Origin: Rhizoctonia solani
Lineage: Eukaryota; Basidiomycota; Agaricomycetes; Cantharellales; Ceratobasidiaceae
Length of the DNA stretch: 64,000 nucleotides
Assembly: GCF_016906535.1 (NCBI RefSeq)
Contig: NC_057370.1
Location: 2,728,001 to 2,792,000, forward strand
Direction: 5' to 3'
In this document: piece by piece, positions 25,656 through 36,659 of the stretch
Numbering within the stretch: position 1 is the stretch's first letter
How the letters are laid out: the number at the start of each line of letters is the position of its first letter
The notes under the pieces: generated by a model
What the model saw: the letters and a program-made list of their open reading frames with translations, nothing else
Told to the model about the DNA's origin: nothing
Database searches by the model: none
Translations under genes and position numbers: made by a program

Positions 25656-26457
25656 TTACGGGCAATAAGTGATAGTAAAATCATTACCACCACAAGCTCT
25701 AACAGCTTGGTCTAGGGGTCCGGTGCCTCCGCAAGTGCCAGTTTTGTCGCCAGGGCGGTAAGCCTAGTGAGTGTCAGTTAGCTTCTCCACCCGGGTGGTC
25801 GAGAGCCTATGCTTACCTGGTTGCAAGGGCAACCAGCCGACGTGCAAGTCACAGAATCGCAGCTGCTGCTGATCTTTTGGGGCTAGGTCGTAGTGGGGGG
25901 TAAGACTGGGCAAGTGGTACATGCAAATCTAATATCGATACATACCACGGTGTAAGCTAGGATGTTGGATATGTCGTACCAGTTGAGACCACCAGAGTTC
26001 ATGTTAAACTCGGCCATAGAGCATGCCTACCAATGTTTAATTCATCCACATTGTGATTGGAGGTATTTTGAATCTACTCCATAGCAATTGTTGGCGCAAG
26101 ATCCAGAAGCGGTGACATCGCAGACACGCCCGTCCCAGCCATCTGGCACAAACAACACTCTTTGATGATTTTGCTGGAACGTCAACACGTGCTGCTCCAG
26201 TGTAAGGTGACCCGCTGTAGTTATCGACGCGCAAGCCAACGCCCTAGATAAAGCATAGATTATTGGTGGCCGCCACTACTTTTGGGGTCCTACTCACCAA
26301 CCGCAATTGTTCTGGCGCATTGAAACGAAATTTAAGTAATTGTTTAAAACTATTCACGTATTTACCTGCTTACCCTCAAAGTAATTGTATGCGATACTTG
26401 AACGGCAGAGGCCAAGAACGCAAGAGCAGAGAAAGTAGCGGTGATAGAAAAGTGCAT
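25656..26457 (-). CDS. Thaumatin-like (PR-5 type) small secreted protein
   Basis: A secreted, cysteine-rich protein of the thaumatin/osmotin family; fungal members are cell-wall or host-interface proteins of unsettled activity. Exons 26457-26374, 26311-26298 (14 nt), 26243-26078, 26026-25946, 25882-25817 and 25763-25656 join in phase to 172 aa. A signal peptide (MHFSITATFSALAFLASA) precedes ITLRNNCGW. Family marks follow: VPDGWDGRVCD, ACSMAEFNMNSGG, WYDISNILAYTVP, CTSAGCPCNQ, GTCGGTGPLDQAVRAC and the terminal YCP. There are 13 cysteines in all. It is shorter than plant thaumatins (about 200-220 aa), as is usual for small fungal members. No frameshift. Confidence 0.85.
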
Positions 26458-27612
26458 GTTGAGACGACTCGAAAGAGCTATTGACTGAAATCTTAAGAGA
26501 ATGCCGAATGCTGCACTATTACAATCCTTTTTATAGGCACTCTCTCGATAACACCCGCCTTTCAGTATATCTAACCGCATAGCTTCACATGCACATGGGG
26601 ACAGCCCATTCTCGCGAGAGTCGGGTCACATCCCGGCTTGGCCGTGCAGAAAGATAAACCAGGTCATTGGGTGTAATAGAGTCCTTTTAGACATAACCGA
26701 GTGTTGATCATGATACGCTTAACTTTCAAACAAACTGTTCCAACCCAAGACGACTTTCAGTACTGCGGCCTTGCTTTGAAAAATGCCTGTATTCTTTGTG
26801 GATGTGAATATTTTCGGAATAATATACTGAGACCTTTTGGCTCTACCGTGCATATACTGATCTTTCATACGATGCCAGCTGACACAGATGTAACCAGCTT
26901 GATGCGCAAGCGTCTGCTAAACGCTTGGTAGCGGAAATCGGTGAGCTCGGTGACTGCTATTTATAGACCTTTGGACAAACCCACGCACCGAAAGGAAAAA
27001 ACATGCTGGCTCCCAAGCTCTTGTGGCAACTCAACATAGAGAACCCACCTTGCCTTGTATTAGGGCACCCTCAAGCGGTCGCAAGTAACCAAGAAGTAAC
27101 GAATCCAGTCGTTACTTTGAACTAAGTTTGTTTACACACTCTAGTGATATAGTACTGCATGTCTGTGAGTGCTTCCAAGTCCCTTAGAGCTTCCACGCCC
27201 CATATCAAGATGATAAGGCGACAAGTCCTATATCAAGGGTCGGGGTAAATCTGGTCACGTTTTGCCTCATAGGTTGTCCCCTCCACCCCGCAAACGCCGA
27301 TTCGACCGCATTATTATAAATGCTGGTGCCTCGATTACTGATGCTGATTCAGGTTTATGAACCCCCGCCAGTGTTATCTTCTTACTAATCTGCAGCCATC
27401 GCATTCATATGCCCAGATGATTATTCAGGCATTACCTATAGCTAGATATATTACAGCATTCATGATTATTGCGCAGTATTTCGACATAATGTTCGTCATG
27501 CTGGTGCGACCGGACTTAAAAGAGTCCTCGAATGCCTACCCAGACATCTCATCAGCTCTGCTACTCACTCATCCCACGCACTCAAATAGCTCACTAATCT
27601 GCAACCAACATT
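26458..27612. other. Intergenic region between thaumatin-like and NmrA-like genes
   Basis: AT-rich, with a possible TATA-like TATTTATAG near 26958. The last 300 bp resemble the upstream region of the second NmrA-like gene (shared TTATCTTCTTACT and ATTGCGCAG blocks), so this part belongs to the tandem duplication. No coding region is supported. Confidence 0.5.
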
Positions 27613-28817
27613 ATGCCCGCTAAAGTCGTCGCACTCGCTGGAGCCAGCGGCTATGTCGGAAAAGCGTTTGTCGACGCGTTCCTCAAACTGAACGCGTTCC
27701 AAGTCCGCTTGTTGGTTCGTAGCGAATCCGTTAGTCCATCAAATTCCTATATATGTATACGGCTAATTATAACCTTGGGTTTAGATCGACACTGCACCCA
27801 TACCAAGACTACAAGAAACGTGGCGCTTCGTTGCACGCCATCTCTTATGATGACGAAGCCAGTCTCGTCAAAGCACTGGATGGTGTCGACGTATTAGTTT
27901 CAAGCGTTGCAGCGACGGCCTTGACATCCGCTCAGGTGCTTTATCTGCTTCTGGATCTTTGCCTCTGTATGACGACTAACCTCGGTAAACGTGCAGATCC
28001 CTCTTGTTAAAGCATCCAAGAAAGCAGGCGTCAAGGTTTTCTTCCCAAGTGAATACGGCGGAGTAAGTCGTGTGCATTCAATATTGTTTCGATATACTCA
28101 ACCACTCGTGATTATCTAGCACTTCCCTGAAGACACCCCTTCCCCTATTCTCCGACAAAAGAAAGAGGTTGTGAAGAGTGCCCAAGAGCACGGGCTCCCT
28201 GTGGCCATACTCAACAATGGAGGGTTTCCTGAGTACATATCCATTCCGTACGTCGGCCGCCCATAATATTTTAGTTATGCATAACTGACAAGAGCTGTCA
28301 GTCCCCTTGGTTTTGAATTTGCTGATAAGAAAGTCACAATATGGGGAGAGGGGAACACCAAGATCTCATGGACGACTGTAAAATCAGTCGCAAAGTAAGT
28401 CAATCGGCTTTGTTCTCACTCAAAGCATTATTCTGACCAAATGCATCATTCTAGCTGGCTTGCAAATGTTCTCAAGTCTGTCCCAGTCTTGCAACTTCAG
28501 AATAAGGACATCTCAATTGAAGGAAGCTCCTCAACATTGAATGAAATAGTTGAACTGGGAGCGAAAACACAATGTTAGTCCTATTCCTATCTCCCTCTTG
28601 ATCTGATTTTGGTACTGAAACTTCCCCGCAATTTTGACAGGATAAGCTCCAGGTTCACCGGAGCTTGAAAGAACTAGACGATCGCATTGGTGCGGATCCA
28701 AACGATTTTCTTGCTATTCTACTCCGTGGATTCGACGCTGGTCATGCATGTGTTGGAGGAAAAGACAATGTGCTTTACCCCAACTGGAAGCCTGACTCCG
28801 TAGAGAGTATCCTTTAA
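27613..28817 (+). pseudogene. NmrA-like NAD(P)-binding oxidoreductase, tandem copy 1 (frameshifted)
   Basis: A Rossmann-fold protein of the NmrA/isoflavone-reductase-like family. Exon 1 (27613-27729) encodes the dinucleotide loop GASGYVGKA. Later exons encode DGVDVLVSSVAA, ASKKAGVKVFFPSEYGG, EHGLPVAILNNGGFPEYIS and a C-terminal DPNDFLAILLRGF, with the stop at 28817. Against copy 2, exon 2 has one extra base near 27797-27801, which leads to a stop at about 27848, and exon 6 has one extra A near 28563-28567. Both shift the frame. It is either a pseudogene or affected by sequence error. The substrate is unknown. Confidence 0.7.
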
Positions 28818-30224
28818 TTGGATTAATTTAATTCGCATCATATTTATCCGAAATGGTGTAACATGTCTTATTATTAGATATGTACACTAATCAGTTTTCA
28901 ATTTTGATGCATTGTCTTGACGCCAGACCTCTGCAAAGACAGATTCAAAATAACAGGAGACAGAATCAATGGGACCGTAAATGCTGGCGATCATATACAT
29001 GAGTATCTGTAAGATTGTTGAGCAGAAGAGTTGTCACATAGAATTCCCATACTAACAGTCTGTCGCTACGTGTATCTTTTGTGCACTACAGGTCAAATAC
29101 ATATCACAATAGGTATCTCGTGCAAACTGGCCAACAATTAACATATTGACCATTTCCTCCGCCCACTATATTGCAAACTGGCCCTATGCTTATTTATATC
29201 TTTCATAAAGATCAGTAAACCTACCTCTGAATTATCCTGTGGGTTACCTTCAGTTGTGTCCGAATTTCCAGAACTCGTAAGACCATGGTCTCACCAGGAT
29301 TTTGCAGAGAATAAGTAAAGTTACAGAAGAGAAAACAGGAGCCCGAGACCGAGCCCGAGCCCGAGCCCAAGCCCGAAACTAAGCCCGAGACCGAGCCCAA
29401 ATTGAAATTTAAAGCCCAGGCTGAGGGCTCGGTCAATCACCCAGCCACTAAATGACAGGGATGGCACTCGTAGGTATATGCGCTTGGGGCCAGGTGTTGA
29501 GCGGCTCACAAACTTACAGTTGAAGTAACTAAAATGGGAAAATATCTTGGGTTGATATAACAGATACACTTGTCTTTCAAACTAACAAAGCGTGAATCTG
29601 TCTTTGGGTGTGTATTAGGAATGAGATCTGCCCCGCTTTAGCACGTGTAAGTCACACTCTGAACGTTCTTGGTTCAATTTATGCTTCAAGGAAGCTATAT
29701 TCATTACATTTGGACATTTTGGCACATAACATAGTGGCAGCTTGATGCTTTGGTCTTTCTGAACACCGTGGCTTGGTACCGCAGGGCTACAACACTTGGG
29801 TTTCTACAATGTAGCTTGGTCACATTTCTGCCTTGTATTGAAGCCTCTTGCGATCATTCATAGGTTCAATTACTATAAACCTTGTCGGCCAGTAAAGACC
29901 GGTTCAATCGCACTATTACAAACACTAATACCTTAATCGTTGACACCAACTCATGTAAAGAAACTTCCGCGATTGTTATCTTCTTACTCATCTAAAGCCA
30001 TTGTATTTCATACGGACAGTCAATTGTTCATATGCCTACCCAGACTGTTCCAGTACTCATGGCTATTGCGCAGCATTTCAACATAGAGCCCACTAAACTG
30101 GTGTTGTATGTGGCACGTATGGCCGGCCTTAAAAGGGCTACCAAGATGTCAATGTAACGATATCACCAGCTCTTCTCACCCATCTCCACACACCCAAACA
30201 GCTCGCTAGCTTATAACTAACAAT
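28818..30224. other. Intergenic spacer between the NmrA-like copies
   Basis: AT-rich. It contains an imperfect hexanucleotide stretch (29340-29400). The last 300 bp resemble the upstream region of copy 1. No gene is supported. Confidence 0.5.
29340..29400. repeat. Imperfect GAGCCC hexanucleotide repeat
   Basis: Runs of GAGCCC/GAGACC/AAGCCC units, open in several frames as (Glu-Pro)n or (Gly-Leu)n. It is most likely non-coding simple sequence. Confidence 0.7.
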
Positions 30225-31415
30225 ATGTCTGCTAAAGTTGTCGCACTTGCTGGAGCCAACGGCTACGTCGGAAAAGCCCTTGCAGACGCATTCCTCGACC
30301 TAAACCCGTTCCAAGTTCGTCTTTTGGTTCGCAACGAATCTGTTGGTCTATCGAGTTTTTATATACATGCAAATGGCTAACCTTGAGCTCAGATCAACAC
30401 TACGCCGTACCAAGACTACAAGAAACGCGGCGCTTTGTTGTATGCAGTCTCCTATGACGATGAAGCCAGCCTTGTCAAGGCACTAGATGGCGTTGACGTA
30501 TTAGTTTCGAGTGTTGCAGCAGCAGCCTTGACATCCACTCAAGTGCGTTATCTGCTTCCTATCCCTCTGTATGACAACTAACCTCAGTAAACGTGCAGAT
30601 CTTGTTAAAGCATCCAAGAAAGCGGGCGTCAAGGTTTTCTTCCCAAGTGAATTCAGCGGAGTGAGTTGCATACAATCAGCGGCTTTTGAACCTACTCAGC
30701 CATCTGGTTGCCTAGAACTTTCCGGATGATGTTCCTTTTACCACTTTCCGAGCAAGAAGAGATGTTCTGGAGAGTGCCAAAGAGCACGGGCTCCCTGTGG
30801 CCAGGCTCAACACTGGTGGATTTCCAGAGTACATATTTGAGCTGTAAGCCGATGAAATATCCATTTTTAGTGATACACACCTGACAAGACGTGTTAGTCC
30901 CCTCGGTCTCAGATTTGCTGACAAGAAGATTACGATTTGGGGAGAAGGGAACACCAAGGTCTCATGGACAACTATGAAATCGGTTGCAGAGTAAGTTGAC
31001 CAGCTCTCTTCTTGTTTGAAGTAGCAACCCAACTGAATGTCCTGTTCTAGCTGGCTTGCAAACGTCCTCAAGTCCGTTCCAGTAACAGAGCTTCAGAACA
31101 AGGACATCGCGATTCAAGGGAGCTCCTTAACATTGAATGAAATAGTCAAAACTCTGGGAGCAAAACACAACGTGAGTTAATCTTGTCGACCTTTTAGTAT
31201 GATACTTTGGTACTGAAACTCATACAAATTCGCTAGGAGAAGCTCCAAGTCGATACCGGCCCTTGAAAGAGATGGAGGATCGCATTGCTGCAGATCCGAC
31301 TGATTTGTTGGCATTTTTGGTTCGTGGATTCGAAGTTGGTCACGGAAACATTGGCGGAGAAGGCAATGGGCTTTACCCTGATTGGAAGCCCGAGTCTGTA
31401 GAGAGCGTTCTTTGA
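30225..31415 (+). pseudogene. NmrA-like NAD(P)-binding oxidoreductase, tandem copy 2 (frameshifted)
   Basis: A paralog of the gene at 27613, with the same exon-intron plan, offset by about 2.6 kb. It starts MSAKVVALAGANGYVGKA. Exon 2 (INTTPYQDYKKRGALLYAV) is intact here. Exon 3 at 30600 lacks four bases present in copy 1 (ATC-TTGTTAAAG against ATCCCTCTTGTTAAAG), and the last exon lacks one base near 31248-31252, just before RYRPLKEMEDR. The two copies are broken at different sites, so together they define the complete ancestral frame. The C-terminus reads LYPDWKPESVESVL. The function beyond the family is unknown. Confidence 0.7.
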
Positions 31416-31633
31416 TTGGGCTAGCTTAGACCGTGTCATAGCTATCAGAAATTGTGTAGCATGTCTTATTGTTAGATATATGCGTATCAATCAGTCTTTT
31501 ACGAGATAGGGTATCAGATATAGAGCCCCCAGGGTGGTTATCGTTCCTGACACATGCATTTAAAGATTCTCAATTTGCAAGGTAAGATACTAAACGGGGC
31601 TTATTTGCATATCGACACCAAGTGTTCAAGCAG

Positions 31634-31653
31634 TTCATTCATTCATTCATTCA
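31634..31653. repeat. TTCA tetranucleotide microsatellite
   Basis: Five tandem TTCA units within the gap 31416-31855. No gene is seen in that gap. Confidence 0.8.
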
Positions 31654-31855
31654 CTACCAGAGCGACATCAAAGCTATATACATACGTGGAATACAATACA
31701 AATCATACAGGTAAACGTTTTTCTCAAACACAGATACAAGCCTCGTGATTTTTTTCATAGAAAAAAAAACAAGCGAACAGCGTAAAAAAGTACAGAACGA
31801 AAGGGTAAGACCGACTTATTTTACACATCGAGCCGAACGCTCAACTTTGGTTAGA

Positions 31856-32990
31856 CTAGAACAGGCAAGTCGAGGAGCGGTGGCGAGTAGTGGTCATTGG
31901 CTTCGAACCGACCCGAGCCTGGAAACAGGTTAGTTTTGTCATGATCGAGTCTTGGGTGTTGATCGTCCATACCTTTTTATGTTGAGACTGCGCCCACCGA
32001 ACATAAGTTGCATGATTATACGCTCTGGTGTGCTTGGCATCCGAAGCGGCACGATCGCGACGGCGTTTTTCCTCCCGAGCTAGAGCGCGATGCCATTTAC
32101 ACCAGTGTTCGTATCGGATATATCAAATCAGGGGGACCCAGGAGGGTGTAGATGAGTTTAAGCTTACCAGTACGTAACATCCTCGGGGTAAATATACCCA
32201 TCGTACATTGCGATAAATGCGGCATCCGACTTGAAATCCAGCGTATATCAGCGATGCTCGAACGTATACCCAAAGAACAAGACTCACAGTCGACGATTCG
32301 CCCGCGCTGGGCGGCCACACACTGGCCAAACCAGGATGGTCATACCGGCTCTGCTCCAGCGCGTATTCCATCCCATACCAGTCCGAATCATTGAACATAT
32401 TCCTCCAGTTGAATTTCTTCCAGCTAGCCCAAGTCAACTCAATCGCACTTGTTTCCAAACGCCAACAATACTCACAGTAGGAGCTTCAGGCTGCTTACCC
32501 CTCTTCACGTCCTCGCGACTGATAAGCAATTCGGGCTCGTCCAAGGAATCATGTTCCTCTGTCGGTAAACTGCTTATCGTTGTCGAGGGACTCAAGGGGG
32601 GTGTAGCGGAATCGTATTTGGTATGAGTGTGATGAGTATAGGCGTGAGCGAGGTCGCGTTCTTGTTTAGGGGTCATGTCGAACATGTCTGACGCGAGCGC
32701 GTGAAGACTCTGTGCGTCGACGCCATCGTGCTCGATGAGATCTTCATATAACATCTCGCCTAGATATCCGTCTCCTTCCAACTGAGACGGGACCAGATTG
32801 TTCCATAGACATGACGGAATAACAAGAAACCGGTCGAAAGCAAGCTGCGGGTTCAAGTTACTAAGAATTGTGAGATACACTTTGCGCGTTAAAAGTATAT
32901 TAGGGTATGTTATCAAGAGTGAGAGGAGGTAACAGTCGACTCGAAAGTTCTAGTAAAAATCCAGGCTTTATATTTTGGTTTTGAACGGAA
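31856..32990 (-). CDS. Hypothetical protein, multi-exon, start and one splice site unresolved
   Basis: I do not recognise this protein. Good coding stretches on the minus strand are LEGDGYLGEMLYEDLIEHDG and ASDMFDMTPKQERDLAHAY (32900-32450), SWKKFNWRNMFNDSDWYGME with YDHPGLASVWPPSAGESST (to about 32290), DAAFIAMYDGYIYPEDVTY (32235-32168), CKWHRALAREEKRRRDRA with HATYVRWAQSQHKK (32105-31970), and a final exon ending at 31856. Most joins follow GT-AG in phase. The acceptor before the CKWHRAL exon is missing (no AG there), and no ATG is seen for the upstream NFRVDCYLLS segment, which follows a TATA-like TATAAAG near 32968. It is probably one real gene with an error or mutation. Confidence 0.5.
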
Positions 32991-33259
32991 GTGTGGAGCC
33001 TCGATCCCCGTCGGTCCAAACAAACCCAACCAAAGACCGAGTCTTGTGATTGGCTTTTGTGATATACAGTGATCCACCTTGCCCCTAAACTTGCGCCCCT
33101 ATTCGCGCGAAATAACTCGAAAGTGTTATGCTATTATTACATACCGCACCGGGTAAGGAAAAATACAGATAACCAAGCAGCAAGCTAAGAACCGATACAC
33201 ACGGGGGGTTGCTTTTTCGTGCCTCTGACCTGTTCTACTCTCGAGCCTTCAAAACGCCT

Positions 33260-34181
33260 CTAGTCGGCGTCCAAGTCTTCCTGCGTCTGTTTGGGCCTTT
33301 CTTTGGGTGCTCGTCCTTGGCCTCGTCTACGTGGCAACGATGCAATTGGCCTACTAACATTCTTCCTAGGTCCCAGTCGACTCTGGAGTCTAGACGCAGA
33401 TTCAACCTCCATGTTCTCCTCATCTCCATCCTTCCTCGCCGCCAACGCATCCAACTCCCGGTCCAACGCCGCTGTACGTTCTGCTTCCCATTCCTCATCA
33501 CCAGCCTCTCTCCGCCGCTTCATCTCGTCCAATTCAGCATCCAGGTCATCTCCTCCTGCCCCTCCTGGTCTAGACCGCTTGGTTCGCTGAGTATACCACT
33601 CACTACGCTTTCTCGCGCCCTTGAGCTTCCGATCCAAACCTAGCCCAACGGATACTACCAGACAAGGCGGTCCCTCGACTCAGGTTATGGTCCAACTGCG
33701 CTTCGGGCGGCCACATCTTTTAGGAACAGGATGAGCAGGGACGAGCGTTTCGGTTGGGATTCGGGCTCGGGTTCGTCTGCAGATCGTGTAGCTAGGTTTG
33801 GAAATGCCGATTTGGCCGCGGTAGGCGATTCGAAAACGATGACGGTTGTGCGGTCGTCTATCCATTCGAGGCCTACAGTGTTGGAACAGTGTTATGAATG
33901 CAGAGAGAGAGAGAGAATGGCCGTAAAGGAAAGATACGCACTGGTTGGTGGACTGTCACAGTACGTCGCGACATACTCAAAGATCTTTTCCGTACTGAGC
34001 TTCGAAATGGGCTGTTCGAGATGTAAACAACAGCAAGGCCGAATGAAGTAATAGGACTACCTCGCCATGTAATAACAACGCATCTGGACGGAGTTTATCG
34101 TCTAAACAGAGGTATGAATTCGCCTTGTTTTCTTTTGCACTAGACCAGACTGTAAAACGCACCATCAAGATCCACGCTCAT
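33260..34181 (-). CDS. NCBP3-like protein (nuclear cap-binding / mRNA export related), apparently frameshifted
   Basis: It resembles nuclear cap-binding subunit 3 (RRM-like fold, mRNA export). Exon 1 starts at 34181 (MSVDLD) and splices to DDKLRPDALLLHGE, then PISKLSTEKIFEYVATYC, then the family hallmark LEWIDDRTTVIVFESPTAA (33870-33800). The C-terminal half has KLKGARKRSEWYTQRTKRSR and an acidic/basic tail to the stop at 33260. The middle (33640-33780) changes frame: WPPEAQLDHNLSRGTALSG and SIRWARF lie in a different frame from DRKLKGARKRSEWY, with a break near 33635-33645 and possibly another upstream. The identification rests on the WIDD and RSEWY motifs. Confidence 0.6.
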
Positions 34182-34234
34182 CAGCCTCCCTCGACCGTGT
34201 CCAACTCCCGTTTTCGCTAGACCAAACGCCCGAT

Positions 34235-34576
34235 TCAGCGACTTAGCTCAATCCATAACAACCGATCCGTTACCTTTCCCAGTCGGCCCTGCAAAACGGG
34301 TTGCATATTCTTCCAGCGTGTATACTCGCAGCTGGTCGATGGCGCCTTTTCGCCGTCTCCGTACAAGTCTTCCGCGAGCTGTTCGATTTCGTTTAATCGC
34401 TCCTCCGGGTCCTTCCTAACCTCTGGTTGGTCGTAGGGGAGTACAAAGTCGAGAGCTGGCGATTTGCCAGCCTCGAGCAAGTCGGCGTACATGGGCATAG
34501 TGCAGTGATGGGCGAGTTGTAGTGCAATGAGGTGGACGTTGGGTCCATCGCAATAAGCGCCAGCTCGACCCCACAT
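34235..34576 (-). CDS. Hypothetical ORF, possibly the C-terminal exon of an unrecognised gene
   Basis: 113 codons, MWGRAGAYCDGPNVHLIALQ at the start and GRLGKVTDRLLWIELSR at the end. Composition is protein-like (PEERLNEIEQLAEDLYGDGE). I do not recognise it. It lies 53 bp upstream of the NCBP3-like start on the same strand and just downstream (in its own sense) of the 172-bp tandem duplication, which may have displaced an upstream exon. Confidence 0.4.
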   Translation of the reverse strand: MWGRAGAYCDGPNVHLIALQLAHHCTMPMYADLLEAGKSPALDFVLPYDQPEVRKDPEERLNEIEQLAEDLYGDGEKAPSTSCEYTRWKNMQPVLQGRLGKVTDRLLWIELSR

Positions 34577-34611
34577 ACGTCAAATTCGAGTATAGGTCCG
34601 TTTGTTTACCA

Positions 34612-34958
34612 ACAACACAAAAATCGTTCAGGTGATATTCACAAGTCCATTGTAACACAGCGCAGACAGAACAGACGGTCACGGTATACATTTACTGAGA
34701 CAGTTGATGTGATGAGTGCGATGCGTATAAGTAAATGAAATGAAGAAAACAAGCCACAAAAAAAAAGGTGCGGTGGTTGATATACAACACAAAAATCGTT
34801 CAGGTGATATTCACAAGTCCATTGTAACACAGCGCAGACAGAACAGACGGTCACGGTATACATTTACTGAGACAGTTGATGTGATGAGTGCGATGCGTAT
34901 AAGTAAATGAAATGAAGAAAACAAGCCACAAAAAAAAAGGTGCGGTGGTTGATATACA
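34612..34958. repeat. Perfect 172-bp tandem duplication
   Basis: Two adjacent copies, 34613-34784 and 34785-34956, identical by eye, including an A9 run and the sequence ACAGACGGTCACGG. They lie between minus-strand genes. The unit has no terminal inverted repeats. Confidence 0.9.
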
Positions 34959-35298
34959 CATGAACAGGAATGCGATCGATCAGGACATGCACGATCAAGC
35001 ACATCGAGTACGCATGCATGTGTCTCAGACAACTAGTCGCTCGCAGGTGAGGGTGGGGGAGTTAAAAATATAAGAAAAATCAATGCGATGGTGGAGACAA
35101 GGTTCGGAGCGCTCAGCTGGCCCTACACGCAGGCGCACGAAACACTAGGAGTAATGCGGCCGTGGAGAAATACAGACAGAGCAAGAGACATGGACATGAA
35201 CACAAAAATGGGAACAAAATGATGATACCGAGACCCGACATTTATACAGGCGGCAGAGTCAATCTTCCGCCAAAAGTACAGAGACCACAGGGGTTGAC

Positions 35299-36207
35299 CT
35301 ATTGTCCCCACTGTTCGAACCCCCGTCCGATAGCAATCGCAACGGGGTTTGTACCAAACGCATAACTTGATGACCCTTTCATCGAGGTGAATGCATCGTC
35401 TTCAAACGACGGTAGTGCAATTATCCGGCCCGAGTTGACAAGCGCCCGGGGAGTGCTTTCTTCCCGTGACGCAAAGCGTGAGGGAGGGGCAAGGCCGTAT
35501 GTGGCCGATCTTAAGCCAGGGTGAGGGGGAGCCAAGGCCGATACGCGCGGGTGGGCGGCGGCGCGCGGATGGAGAGAGGCGCGCGGGGAATCCGACTCGG
35601 CCTCCGGAATAGTCTCAAAGTGAACCATGCGGGGGGATGGGGTGAGCGAAGAGGGACGACGAGGAGCCATCAAAACCTGTTCGTGCGCATCGGACCCTGT
35701 GCCTGTTCGCCGAGATAGCCCGACAGAGTCGGATACGCTCATGCTGATGCTCTGTGCCCGCCGGTGCGTGCGTGCTCCGGCTCGGGTACTCCGCGGCTGG
35801 CCGCTATTTATCCCCAAATGTCATAGTTGAGCTCGATGCGATAGGCGCCGGAGCAGGCTCAGGTGGATTACGTCCTGCTACGGCATCTGCAAACGTCTTG
35901 TTGGGCCGTCCTCGTCTTCCTTCCTCGATGATAGTCGTACGAGTTTTCAAGGAGATCGGAGGAGGCTGGAGCTTGAATGACGGATGGAGTGCATATCGGC
36001 GTGGGCGGACTACGGGCGGCGGAAGAGCAAGAAAGGCATAAGACGAAGAAAATTTGCATAGGGGTCATAGTTGCGTCGAATGGTACGGGTGACGGTAGTG
36101 AAAAGGGGGTCGTAGGCGTCGTTGGACTGGCTCACACGTAATAAATTTTATAAACGATTCCGGATCTCAACTCACATGGACGATGCAGTCGTTGATGGCG
36201 ATGACAT
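35299..36207 (-). CDS. Hypothetical Ser/Pro/Arg-rich protein, apparently frameshifted twice
   Basis: I do not recognise it. The start at 36207 gives MSSPSTTASS. A GT-AG intron joins to QSNDAYDPLFTTVTRTIRRN and YDPYANFLRLMPFLLFRR. Then the frame shifts near 36018 (run of C) to VRPRRYALHPSFKLQPPPIS and GRRGRPNKTFADAVAGRNPP. A second shift, in a GGGG run near 35810, leads to GINSGQPRSTRAGARTHRRA and a low-complexity tail ending GFEQWGQ at 35299. Both breaks fall in homopolymer contexts, so one continuous protein of about 270 aa is plausible. The tail has PRMVHFETIPEAESDSP and ALPSFEDDAFTSMKGSSS. Confidence 0.5.
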
Positions 36208-36659
36208 GACAAGATATGTGTATCTTCAAGTTTTCGGTCAGAGAGCGGCTACTCCGATATCAACGCAAACACTGCGGATGGGCACTGTACAAAGAGAACG
36301 TGGGTGCTTGTGAGCGACTGAGCGAGCGAACGCTGGTATATGCACGGGGGGAGGGAGTAGGTTGAACTGAGACCGTCGACGTAAAGAACAGCCGGATAAG
36401 AAGCCTCTCTTCGAATGAACACCCAACAATTTGCGTCTGTGTGGCACAAATTGAGTTCCTGACATACTACCACGTGCTCCACCCATCCTCAAATTTCCTA
36501 ATCGGGACCTTCAATAGACTGCATACATTCCAAACCCACCTGTGGCCCAATCGGTGTGCTGATTATACCCGTGTTCAAGGGGCCGATGTGTCTTTGGCGC
36601 ACCACCACCAGCATCGACCGAGACTCTCCCAGCACGCCCCGCGAGAACACGGTAGCAGC

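Noticed and set aside
29221..29569. Gly-Leu-repeat ORFs
   Set aside because: They come entirely from the GAGCCC hexanucleotide repeat and have no conserved context.
34416..35032. Repeated ORFs beginning MYTVTVCSVC on the minus strand
   Set aside because: They are the same 172-bp duplicated DNA read in one frame, with no coding features.
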